The position numbers and the translations under genes were made by a program. 40,689 bases of DNA. Origin: Pseudomonas sp. S30. GTDB lineage: Bacteria; Pseudomonadota; Gammaproteobacteria; Pseudomonadales; Pseudomonadaceae. The notes below the pieces were generated by a model. The model ran no database searches. It saw nothing but the letters and a program-made list of their open reading frames with translations, and had not been told where the DNA came from. Positions 16,216 through 24,921 of the stretch are shown here, piece by piece; position 1 is the first letter of the stretch; every line of letters begins with the position of its first letter. The stretch is taken from contig NZ_JACVTO010000030.1 of assembly GCF_016518545.1 (NCBI RefSeq), positions 1 through 40,689 on the forward strand. The letters are read 5' to 3'.

Positions 16216-17001
16216 TTACGGGGCGTCAGGACCATAGATGTCGAAGTTGAAATACTTCTTCTCGATCTCTTTGTATTTGCCGTTGGCGCGAATGGCGTCG
16301 ATGGCGGCGTTGATGCGCTCGACGTTTTCCTTGTCACCCTTGCGCACGGCGATACCCACACCGTCACCGAAGTACTTGACGTCGGTGAAGGCCGGCCCTA
16401 CGAACGCGAAGCCCTTGCCGGCGTCGGTCTTGAGGAAACCATCTTCCAGCAGCGTGGCGTCGGCGACGGTGCCGTCCAGACGGCCGGCGGCCACGTCCAG
16501 GTAGACCTCGTTCTGGGTGCCGTAGGGCACCACGGTCGCGCCCTTGGGGGCCAGCACTTCCTTGGCGAAGCGGTCATGGATGGAGCCGCGCTGCACGCCG
16601 ATTTTCTTGCCCTTGAGCTCGTCGAGGCTATCGGTGACGCTGGTGCCTTCCTTCATCACCAGGCGGGCCGGGGTGAGGTAGTAGCGCTTGGTGAAGTCGA
16701 CCGACTTCTTGCGATCGTCGGTGATCGACATGGACGACAGGATCGCGTCGATCTTGCGCACCTTGAGCGCCGGAATCAGACCATCGAATTCCTGCTCGAC
16801 CCAGGTGCACTTGGCTTTCATCTGTTCGCACAGGGCATTGCCGATGTCATAGTCGAAACCGGCCAGGCTGCCGTCGGGCTGCTTGAAGGCGAAGGGAGGG
16901 TAAGCCGCCTCGATACCGATCTTGAGCGGCTTCTCATCGGCCTGCGACACCAGGGAAAACACGGACAGCGCCAGAGCGCCAAGCAGTGCGAGCTTCTTCA
17001 T
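16216..17001 (-). CDS. aotJ: Periplasmic arginine/ornithine-binding protein
   Basis: The 261-residue substrate-binding protein delivers arginine and ornithine to AotQM. A Sec signal peptide (MKKLALLGALALSVFSLVSQA) is followed by a probable cleavage after residue 21 or so and the mature start DEKPLKIGIEAAYPPF. The family signature GFDYDIGNALCEQM and the SMSITDDRKK ligand loop are present. A GGAG ribosome site is 7 nt before the ATG. It is the first gene of aotJQMP-argR. Specificity within the Lys/Arg/His/ornithine family is inferred from the linked argR and ast operon. Confidence 0.94.
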   Translation of the reverse strand: MKKLALLGALALSVFSLVSQADEKPLKIGIEAAYPPFAFKQPDGSLAGFDYDIGNALCEQMKAKCTWVEQEFDGLIPALKVRKIDAILSSMSITDDRKKSVDFTKRYYLTPARLVMKEGTSVTDSLDELKGKKIGVQRGSIHDRFAKEVLAPKGATVVPYGTQNEVYLDVAAGRLDGTVADATLLEDGFLKTDAGKGFAFVGPAFTDVKYFGDGVGIAVRKGDKENVERINAAIDAIRANGKYKEIEKKYFNFDIYGPDAP

Positions 17002-17123
17002 CAGGTAACTCCATCGGTACGGGGCAATACCAGGCAGGGTAACGACTGCCCGAAATGCGAGTGAGTACAGCGCGTGCCGCGCAGGGTCCGACCAGTGTCG
17101 CAGACCACCCGCGAGTGAGTGGC

Positions 17124-17166
17124 ATTCTAACGACAGCTCGATAGTCGAAATTTCTTCAAAGCGACA
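17124..17166 (-). promoter_or_regulatory. Promoter and ArgR-like site of the aot operon
   Basis: The minus strand has TGTCGC-N8-AA at 17151-17166 and a -10-like TAGAAT at 17124-17129, with a degenerate second half-site (TATCGA-N8-TA) between. The distance between the AA end and the -10 box (21 nt) is identical to that in front of astC. A second possible promoter lies upstream: -35 TTGCAT (17224-17229), 17 bp, AATATC (17201-17206). The 503-bp gap 17002-17504 shows no gene; apart from these sites and the acsA hairpin I see nothing in it. Confidence 0.62.
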
Positions 17167-17474
17167 ACAACGTACAGAAGCTCATGAAGCTGCGGGCGGC
17201 GATATTGACAGCTCTTGCGAAACATGCAAGCGCAAAAGGGACACGACCTTTAGACGAAGCAATAAGCGCGCCTATTATTGGCAAAGGCGGGAAATCCGGC
17301 AAGTACGAGGTGTCGCGCAGGGTTCGGCCGCCAGGCGTGCACCACAGGCAGGCGAGGATGTTTCCATTGGCCCCGTTTCAGGGCCATGCGGGGATTCGGA
17401 GATGGGACTACTCACTATCGGGTAACAATCCTACAGAGAATTCGTCACCCGATGACTGCTTGGAAGCAGATGAT

Positions 17475-17498
17475 TCGGGGGCTGCCGGCAACCCCCGA
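17475..17498 (-). terminator. Hairpin downstream of acsA
   Basis: tcggggg (17475-17481) pairs with cccccga (17492-17498) around a 10-nt loop, 6 nt after the acsA stop. The minus-strand sequence after it (ATCATCTG) has no U tract, so efficiency is uncertain. Confidence 0.45.
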
Positions 17499-17504
17499 GG
17501 TGGC

Positions 17505-19466
<1,962 letters not shown>

Positions 19467-19543
19467 CTGTTTTACCTCGGTGTAATAGTTGTTTTTGTAT
19501 GCCAGGGTTTTAACTGTACCAGAGTCGTCCTGGCCATTCGACG

Positions 19544-19556
19544 TTGGTAGTACCAA
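19544..19556. promoter_or_regulatory. Palindrome upstream of acsA, candidate operator
   Basis: TTGGTAGTACCAA is a perfect 6-1-6 inverted repeat 78-90 nt upstream of the acsA ATG. A -10-like TACAGT lies at 19513-19518 (minus strand), so the palindrome would cover the -35 region. acsA is regulated by LuxR-type response regulators in several Pseudomonas, but I cannot assign this site to one. The 398-bp gap 19467-19864 has further short palindromes at 19600-19612 (GTGTCATTGACAC) and 19797-19810 and no gene. Confidence 0.4.
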
Positions 19557-19796
19557 TGGCGCTGCGCATGCTGGTGGGGTGTCTACCGGCAGTGATCGGG
19601 TGTCATTGACACTAAGTCGGGCCTGAGACGCCGATTGTTACCAAATAGCGGAGAAAGTGGAAAAACCATATCAGAAGTTCATCTTTTTCATTGTCAGGCG
19701 CAGGCCTAGACTTGTCCTCGCCTAGCACGGCAAACCGATCGACTCGTCACGCACCCCCACCCGGGCTTGTTGATCTCCTTTTTCTTTCGCAGTTGA

Positions 19797-19810
19797 AACT
19801 TGCACAAGTT
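19797..19810. promoter_or_regulatory. Palindrome upstream of the DUF2790-type gene
   Basis: AACTTG-CA-CAAGTT, a perfect 6-bp inverted repeat, starts 68 nt before the ATG of the small secreted protein. A TTGAAA sequence (19793-19798) that could serve as a -35 overlaps its left arm. It is a candidate operator only. Confidence 0.35.
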
Positions 19811-19864
19811 CGTGGCGCCTTCGCGCCGCGTGCCCTTTCACGACCTCGAACAGGTAACTTGAAG

Positions 19865-20122
19865 ATGAAAGCTTTACTGGTATTGCTGTTGGGCGGTGTC
19901 TGCAGTGCGGCGATGGCCGACGATGCGACGCGCGCAGCCGAGCAGATTCCGGTCGAACAGTACACCTACTCCCAGCACCTGGACATCGCCAAGGTGCTGG
20001 CCATGAGCCCGGTCGCCAGCGTCTGCGAGGTCGTGCCGGCGCGCATGACCTACGAGGACTCCCAGGGCCACCGGCATATTCTCGAATACCGGGTGATGGG
20101 CAACGGCTGCTCGAACGGCTGA
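19865..20122 (+). CDS. Small secreted protein, DUF2790 type
   Basis: The 85-residue product has a clear Sec signal peptide (MKALLVLLLGGVCSAAMA, cleavage likely before DDATRA). The mature part is about 67 residues with two cysteines (in ASVCEVVPARMTYED and VMGNGCSNG) that could form a disulfide. The segment HLDIAKV...VCEVVPARMTYEDSQG...LEYRVMGNGC matches my memory of the DUF2790 family, which is common in pseudomonads and has no established biochemical function. The ATG was chosen because it gives the signal peptide directly; a GAAG lies just upstream. It is convergent with phhR and divergent from acsA, with no operon partner. Confidence 0.85.
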   Translation: MKALLVLLLGGVCSAAMADDATRAAEQIPVEQYTYSQHLDIAKVLAMSPVASVCEVVPARMTYEDSQGHRHILEYRVMGNGCSNG

Positions 20123-20149
20123 TCCCTGAACATGCGGGTTCACCGGCCA

Positions 20150-20168
20150 TGGTCGGCAGCGCCGACCA
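20150..20168. terminator. Hairpin between the DUF2790-type gene and phhR
   Basis: tggtcggc and gccgacca form a perfect 8-bp stem with an AGC loop, in the 117-bp gap between two convergent genes. There is no U tract on either strand. It is a plausible shared 3'-end structure. Confidence 0.35.
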
Positions 20169-20239
20169 GGCGCGGCCTGTACAAAAACACCACAGCCCGT
20201 GACAGGTGAGCCCGCTAGTTGCAGCCTGCCCGTAGGCGT

Positions 20240-21802
20240 TTACCGCTCGCTATTACCAGACAGCGAATACGCGCGTAACTTATTGGCAATCGTGGTGTGT
20301 GAAACACCCAGTCTTTTACCCAATGCGCGACTGGTTGGATACGTCGCCGTCAAACTTTCCAATACAGCTTTCTCGAACCGCCCGACAATATCGGAAAGTT
20401 CGCCCTCCAATGAAAATTCGCCCAGGGGTTGTCGCGCACGATAATCAGGCAGGCGAATATGTTCGCGCTTCACCACGCCGCCCTCGCACAATGAAACCGC
20501 CTGGAACAATACATTTTCCAGTTGCCGGACATTGCCCGGCCAATGATATCGGCGCAACGCGTCGATCGCGGCCGGTGCCAGGCTCGGCAAGGCGCAGCCG
20601 ATCTGCCGGCTGGCCTGGTCGAGAAAATGCCGCGCCAGGCCGTCCAGGCCATCCATGCACTCGCGCAGCGGCGGAATGTGCAGCGACAGCACGTTGAGCC
20701 GGTGGTAGAGATCCTCACGGAATTCGCCACGCGCACACTGCTCCGACAGATCGACCTGGGTGGCACAGATCACCCGCACGTCCAGATGCACCTCTTCATC
20801 GCTGCCCACACGTCGGAAGCAACCGTCCTGGAGAAAACGCAGCAATTTCACCTGTAAACGCGGGCTCATCTCGCCGACGCCATCGAGAAACAGCGTGCCG
20901 CCAGCGGTGAGTTCCAGCAGCCCCAGCTTGCCCTCCGCGCGCGCGCCCTCGAACGCGCCGGGGCCGTAGCCGAACAGTTCGGTCTCGGCCATCGACTCGG
21001 GCAGCCCCGCACAGTTGAGCGCCATGAGCGGCGCCTGGCCGCGGGGGCTGGCCAGGTGGCAGGCACGGGCGAGCAATTCCTTGCCCGTTCCAGTCTCGCC
21101 CTCGATCAGCAGAGGCGCATCCAGCGGCGCCATGCGCCGGGCTTCGCGGACCACGGCGGCCATCACCCGCGAACTCTGGAAGATGCTGTCGAAACCGCGC
21201 AACTCCTGCTTGCGCACGTTGTAGATGCGCTCACCGATGCGGTCGGCGCGGTGCAACGTGAGTACCGCTCCGGCCAGGGCTTCGCTGTCGTCGTGCTCCG
21301 ATTGCAGCGGTGCGATGTCGGCCAGGAACACATCGCCCCTGATCGTGATCCGCAGCCCGTTGATGCGCGACTGGTTGGCACGCACCAGCGCCGGCAGGTC
21401 GAAGTCTTCCACGTAGCGAGCCAGCGGCAGCCCTGGCACTTCATCGACGCGCACACCCAGCAACTGGCCCGCGGCACGGTTGGCCGCGACGATACTGCCG
21501 CCCATGTCCACCGAGAGCACGGGGAACTCCAGGGCGCCGAGCAGCGCGTTGAGTTCCATGTGCCGTCGTTCGCTGGGCATCAGCCCCACGCGCTTGACGC
21601 CGAACACCCCGGCGATGGCTTCGAACTTCGGGCGCAAGGCCTGGAACTGCAGGTTGATCAGGTTCGGACAGTGCAGATAGATGGCATTGCCGTGATCGCC
21701 GCCGACTTCGCCGCGCAGCACGTTGATGCCATAGCCGACGAGCAGGTCGAGGATATCGCGCAGGATACCGATGCGGTTCTGGCAGTGGACTTTTATACGC
21801 AT
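20240..21802 (-). CDS. phhR: PhhR, TyrR-type regulator of aromatic amino acid catabolism
   Basis: PhhR activates phenylalanine hydroxylase and other aromatic amino acid genes. The 520 residues begin with an ACT domain (MRIKVHCQNRIGILRDILDL), then a PAS-like region (ALEFPVLSVDMGGSIVAANR), an AAA+ domain with Walker A GETGTGKE and Walker B GGTLFLDGVGEM, and a C-terminal helix-turn-helix (SRALGKRLGVSHTTIANKLR). The loop that contacts sigma-54 in true enhancer-binding proteins (GAFTGA) is GAFEGA here, as expected for a TyrR-type protein working with sigma-70. The ATG at 21800-21802 starts the ACT domain. It is divergent from phhA across a 252-bp region with PhhR-like boxes. Confidence 0.95.
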   Translation of the reverse strand: MRIKVHCQNRIGILRDILDLLVGYGINVLRGEVGGDHGNAIYLHCPNLINLQFQALRPKFEAIAGVFGVKRVGLMPSERRHMELNALLGALEFPVLSVDMGGSIVAANRAAGQLLGVRVDEVPGLPLARYVEDFDLPALVRANQSRINGLRITIRGDVFLADIAPLQSEHDDSEALAGAVLTLHRADRIGERIYNVRKQELRGFDSIFQSSRVMAAVVREARRMAPLDAPLLIEGETGTGKELLARACHLASPRGQAPLMALNCAGLPESMAETELFGYGPGAFEGARAEGKLGLLELTAGGTLFLDGVGEMSPRLQVKLLRFLQDGCFRRVGSDEEVHLDVRVICATQVDLSEQCARGEFREDLYHRLNVLSLHIPPLRECMDGLDGLARHFLDQASRQIGCALPSLAPAAIDALRRYHWPGNVRQLENVLFQAVSLCEGGVVKREHIRLPDYRARQPLGEFSLEGELSDIVGRFEKAVLESLTATYPTSRALGKRLGVSHTTIANKLRAYSLSGNSER

Positions 21803-21847
21803 GGGGACTCCGCAGCTGTGGGTTTTTCTGGCACAGCCCAAAAAATT

Positions 21848-21865
21848 CGTAAATAAAACGTTACA
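21848..21865. promoter_or_regulatory. Weak PhhR/TyrR box next to phhR
   Basis: CGTAAA-N6-GTTACA matches the TyrR/PhhR consensus TGTAAA-N6-TTTACA with two changes. It lies 46 nt upstream of the phhR start, where it could mediate autoregulation. Confidence 0.4.
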
Positions 21866-21920
21866 GGAGGAGAGATTTCAAGTGCTATTCGACGCCGATA
21901 TTCTGCCAACGACGGCGCCT

Positions 21921-21938
21921 TGTAAAACAAACCTTACA
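21921..21938. promoter_or_regulatory. Strong PhhR/TyrR box upstream of phhA
   Basis: TGTAAA-ACAAAC-CTTACA differs from the consensus TGTAAA-N6-TTTACA by one base. It lies 117 nt before the phhA ATG in the phhR-phhA divergent region, the expected position for activation of phhAB. No -24/-12 sigma-54 promoter is visible downstream of it. Confidence 0.75.
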
Positions 21939-22054
21939 ACAATGCCGTCATTACCCCTGTCCCCATCGCGGGCCCCAGGTGCAAAGCCTAGGGTTCGAGG
22001 CTATTTCTAGAGTCATTGCGGTCATAACAAGAAAGCCCTCGACAGGAGAGCGAC

Positions 22055-22840
22055 ATGAAACAGACGCATTACGTGGCCCGTGAGCCCGACGCGCAGGGGT
22101 TCATCGATTACCCCCGGCAGGATCATGCAGTGTGGAACACCCTGATCACCCGTCAACTGAAGGTCATCGAGGGGCGGGCGTGCCAGGAATACCTCGACGG
22201 CATCGATCAGCTCGGCCTGCCGCACGATCGCATCCCGCAACTGGGCGAAATCAACAAGGTACTGGGCGCGACCACCGGCTGGCAGGTCGCACGCGTGCCG
22301 GCACTGATTCCCTTTCAGACCTTCTTCGAGCTGCTGGCCAGCAAGCGCTTTCCGGTGGCCACCTTCATCCGGACGCGTGAAGAACTGGACTATCTTCAGG
22401 AACCGGACATCTTCCATGAGATCTTCGGCCACTGCCCACTGCTGACCAACCCCTGGTTCGCCGAATTCACCCACACCTATGGCAAGCTCGGCCTGGCGGC
22501 GACCAAGGAACAGCGGGTCTACCTGGCTCGGCTGTACTGGATGACCATCGAGTTCGGGTTGCTGGACACCGCGCAAGGCCGCCGGATCTATGGCGGGGGC
22601 ATCCTCTCCTCGCCCAAGGAAACGGTCTACAGCCTGTCCAACGAGCCCGAACATCAGTCGTTCGACCCCGTCGAGTCGATGCGCACGCCTTACCGGATCG
22701 ACATCCTGCAACCGGTGTACTTCGTGCTGCCCGAGATGAAACGGCTGTTCGACCTGGCCCATGAAGACATCATGGGCATGGTTACTCAGGCGATGCAGCT
22801 GGGCCTGCATACCCCCAAATTTCCCCCGAAGGCGGCCTGA
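22055..22840 (+). CDS. phhA: Phenylalanine 4-monooxygenase
   Basis: PhhA hydroxylates phenylalanine to tyrosine with O2, tetrahydropterin and a non-haem iron. The 261-residue bacterial form lacks the regulatory ACT domain of animal enzymes. The iron ligands are present: H121 and H126 in HEIFGHCP and E166 in WMTIEFGLL. A CAGGAGAG ribosome site precedes the ATG. phhB follows 33 nt downstream as the cofactor-recycling partner, and phhR is divergent. Confidence 0.97.
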   Translation: MKQTHYVAREPDAQGFIDYPRQDHAVWNTLITRQLKVIEGRACQEYLDGIDQLGLPHDRIPQLGEINKVLGATTGWQVARVPALIPFQTFFELLASKRFPVATFIRTREELDYLQEPDIFHEIFGHCPLLTNPWFAEFTHTYGKLGLAATKEQRVYLARLYWMTIEFGLLDTAQGRRIYGGGILSSPKETVYSLSNEPEHQSFDPVESMRTPYRIDILQPVYFVLPEMKRLFDLAHEDIMGMVTQAMQLGLHTPKFPPKAA

Positions 22841-22873
22841 GCCACCTTTGCTTCGACTACGGAAACCAATGCC

Positions 22874-23230
22874 ATGAATGCCCTGAATCAAGCCCATTGC
22901 GAAGCCTGCCGTGCCGATGCACCGAAGGTCAGCGACGAGGAACTCGCCGAGCTGATCCGTGAAATTCCCGACTGGAGCGTCGAGGTACGCGACGGTCACA
23001 TGGAACTGGAACGCGTGTTCCTGTTCAAGAACTTCAAGCATGCCCTGGCCTTCACCAACGCGGTAGGCGACATCGCCGAAGCCGAGGGCCATCATCCTGG
23101 TCTGCTGACCGAGTGGGGCAAGGTCACCGTCACCTGGTGGAGCCACTCGATCAAGGGCCTGCACCGCAACGACTTCATCATGTGCGCACGCACCGACCAA
23201 GTGGCCGAACGCGCCGAAGGTCGCAAGTAA
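22874..23230 (+). CDS. phhB: Pterin-4a-carbinolamine dehydratase
   Basis: PhhB dehydrates the 4a-hydroxy-tetrahydropterin made by PhhA so the cofactor can be re-reduced. The 118 residues carry the active-site motif EAEGHHPGL (H73, H74) followed by WGKVTVTWWSH, the family signature. It starts 33 nt after phhA and is surely co-transcribed. The C-terminus is slightly extended and charged (DQVAERAEGRK). Confidence 0.96.
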   Translation: MNALNQAHCEACRADAPKVSDEELAELIREIPDWSVEVRDGHMELERVFLFKNFKHALAFTNAVGDIAEAEGHHPGLLTEWGKVTVTWWSHSIKGLHRNDFIMCARTDQVAERAEGRK

Positions 23231-23250
23231 GCCTTCGTCGATCCGCCTAT

Positions 23251-23308
23251 CGCCTCCTGTCGAGCCTCGCCGACCGCCATGCAAGGTCGGCTTCGAGCGC
23301 AGGAGGCG
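23251..23308 (+). terminator. Long interrupted hairpin downstream of phhB
   Basis: An outer perfect 9-bp stem (cgcctcctg 23251-23259 / caggaggcg 23300-23308) encloses an inner perfect 7-bp stem (gccgacc 23269-23275 / ggtcggc 23285-23291). It begins 21 nt after the phhB stop. There is no U tract, so it may be a 3'-end stabilising structure or a REP-like element rather than an intrinsic terminator. Confidence 0.5.
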
Positions 23309-23372
23309 CCCTGCCAGGCAGGATGAATCGTCCGCTATCCGCCCACTAAACCGACAAATGCGTGGGATTTTT

Positions 23373-23402
23373 TTCAAACTGTCATCCAGACTGCTGTATC
23401 CT
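23373..23402 (+). promoter_or_regulatory. Possible promoter of the 42-residue peptide gene
   Basis: TTCAAA (23373-23378), an 18-bp spacer and TATCCT (23397-23402) lie 72 nt before the ATG. The -35 matches 4 of 6 consensus bases. A T-rich run precedes it. Confidence 0.35.
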
Positions 23403-23473
23403 GCCCTGGCTTTGCAAAAGCCTAGAACGCGCCTGGCGCAGCCTTTTCACTCACTCTTGCGAGGAACGACGAG

Positions 23474-23602
23474 ATGCATGAGATCCCGAACTTTCCCTTC
23501 CCAAGCCTGAAACCCGAAGAGCACAACGTTACCGCCCACGCTGCCGAACCGGCGCCTGCCGTGCAGGAAGGTGACGAACAATCCAGCGCCGATCAGGAAT
23601 AA
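23474..23602 (+). CDS. Small acidic peptide of 42 residues, unknown function
   Basis: The reading frame starts MHEIPNFPFPSLKPEEHNVT and ends EGDEQSSADQE, followed by TAA. A good GAGGAACGACGAG ribosome site precedes the ATG, and a promoter-like sequence lies upstream. The peptide is acidic and rich in Pro, Glu and Ala, with no signal peptide or membrane segment, and looks disordered. It sits between phhB and an MFS transporter gene and is flanked by two large inverted repeats. I do not recognise a family. Coding is supported by start context and amino acid composition only. Confidence 0.6.
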   Translation: MHEIPNFPFPSLKPEEHNVTAHAAEPAPAVQEGDEQSSADQE

Positions 23603-23617
23603 CCGCGCACCCCGACC

Positions 23618-23668
23618 GTGTGAAAACGGCTGGTCCACGGGACCTCCCCCGCTAGCGCGTTTTCACAC
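23618..23668 (+). repeat. Nested inverted repeat between the peptide gene and the MFS gene
   Basis: gtgtgaaaacg (23618-23628) and cgttttcacac (23658-23668) are perfect 11-bp complements. Inside them GGTCC-ACG-GGACC (23632-23644) forms a second perfect stem. The structure lies 16 nt after the peptide stop and 30 nt before the MFS start. With no T run beyond the arm it is not a standard terminator; it may be an operator, an RNA structure in the MFS leader, or a combined terminator. Confidence 0.6.
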
Positions 23669-23697
23669 TGTCCAGCCGCTTTGCCTCGAAGGCCTCC

Positions 23698-24888
23698 ATG
23701 TCCCAATCCCCACGCCCGCTTGCGATCACCCTGCAAGTCGTCTCCATCGTCGCATTCACCTTCATCGGCTACCTCAACGTCGGCATTCCCTTGGCCGTGC
23801 TGCCTGGCTACGTGCACAACGACCTGGGTTTCAGCGCCGTGCTGGCGGGCCTGGTGATCAGCGTCCAGTACCTGGCCACCCTGCTCAGTCGTCCGACGGC
23901 CAGCCGCATCATCGACAACCTCGGCAGCAAGAAAGCCGTCATGTGGGGGTTGGCTGGCTGCGGCATCAGCGGTGTCTTCATGCTGGCCAGCAGCTTCTTC
24001 ACCCACCTGCCGTGGGTGAGCCTGACCTGCCTGCTGATCGGCCGCCTGGTGCTGGGCAGCGCGGAAAGCCTGGTCGGCTCCGGATCGATCAGTTGGGGAA
24101 TCGGCCGGGTGGGGGCCAAGAACACCGCCAAAGTGATTTCCTGGAATGGCATCGCCAGCTACGGCGCACTGGCCATCGGCGCCCCGCTGGGCGTGCTGAT
24201 GGTCAATGCGCTGGGGCTGTGGAGCATGGGCGCGAGCGTCATCCTGCTGGGCGCGCTCGGGCTGCTGCTGGCCTGGCCCAAGCGGGCGGCACCGGTGGTG
24301 GCCGGCAAACGCCTGCCCTTCCTGCAGGTGCTCGGCAAGGTCGTCCCCCATGGCAGCGGGCTGGCACTTGGCTCGATCGGCTTCGGCACCATCGCCACCT
24401 TCATCACCCTGTACTACGCCAGTCGCGCCTGGCCCGACGCCGCGCTGACGCTCAGCCTGTTCGGCGCCAGTTTCATCTGCGCACGACTGCTGTTCGGCAA
24501 CCTGATCAATCGCCTGGGCGGCTTCCGGGTGGCGATCGCGTGCCTGACGGTGGAGACCCTCGGGCTATTGATGTTGTGGCTGGCGCCAGACGCTGGATGG
24601 GCCCTGGCCGGGGCGGCGCTGAGCGGATTCGGTTTCTCCCTGGTGTTTCCCGCCCTGGGTGTGGAGGCGGTGAATCAGGTTTCGGCCGCCAATCGCGGCG
24701 CGGCGGTGGGCGCTTACTCGCTGTTCATCGACCTGTCGCTGGGCATCACCGGGCCGCTGGTGGGCGCGGTGGCGGCGGGCTTCGGCTTCGCCTCGATGTT
24801 CCTGTTCGCCGCCTCGGCGGCAGCCGGTGGACTGGCCCTGAGCCTTTACCTCTACCGACAGCAGCAACGCCTGCGAAGCGCTCGATGA
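23698..24888 (+). CDS. Major facilitator superfamily transporter, YhhS/YfcJ-like
   Basis: The 396-residue inner-membrane protein has about 12 hydrophobic helices. Between helices 2 and 3 it has RPTASRIIDNLGSKKA, a variant of the MFS loop motif G-x3-D-x-x-G-x-[KR]. Overall it resembles the YhhS/YfcJ (UPF0226) group of presumed drug or metabolite exporters. The GAAGG ribosome site is 6 nt before the ATG. It is downstream of a structured inverted repeat and convergent with the dehydrogenase gene at 24922. The substrate cannot be told from the sequence. Confidence 0.88.
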   Translation: MSQSPRPLAITLQVVSIVAFTFIGYLNVGIPLAVLPGYVHNDLGFSAVLAGLVISVQYLATLLSRPTASRIIDNLGSKKAVMWGLAGCGISGVFMLASSFFTHLPWVSLTCLLIGRLVLGSAESLVGSGSISWGIGRVGAKNTAKVISWNGIASYGALAIGAPLGVLMVNALGLWSMGASVILLGALGLLLAWPKRAAPVVAGKRLPFLQVLGKVVPHGSGLALGSIGFGTIATFITLYYASRAWPDAALTLSLFGASFICARLLFGNLINRLGGFRVAIACLTVETLGLLMLWLAPDAGWALAGAALSGFGFSLVFPALGVEAVNQVSAANRGAAVGAYSLFIDLSLGITGPLVGAVAAGFGFASMFLFAASAAAGGLALSLYLYRQQQRLRSAR

Positions 24889-24889
24889 A

Positions 24890-24910
24890 CCGGGGGACTG
24901 CCTCCCCCGG
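24890..24910. terminator. Hairpin between convergent MFS and dehydrogenase genes
   Basis: ccggggga and tcccccgg form a perfect 8-bp stem with loop CTGCC, filling most of the 33-nt gap between the two convergent stop codons. It has no U tract. It probably serves both transcripts. Confidence 0.5.
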
Positions 24911-24921
24911 CTCACCCGCGA

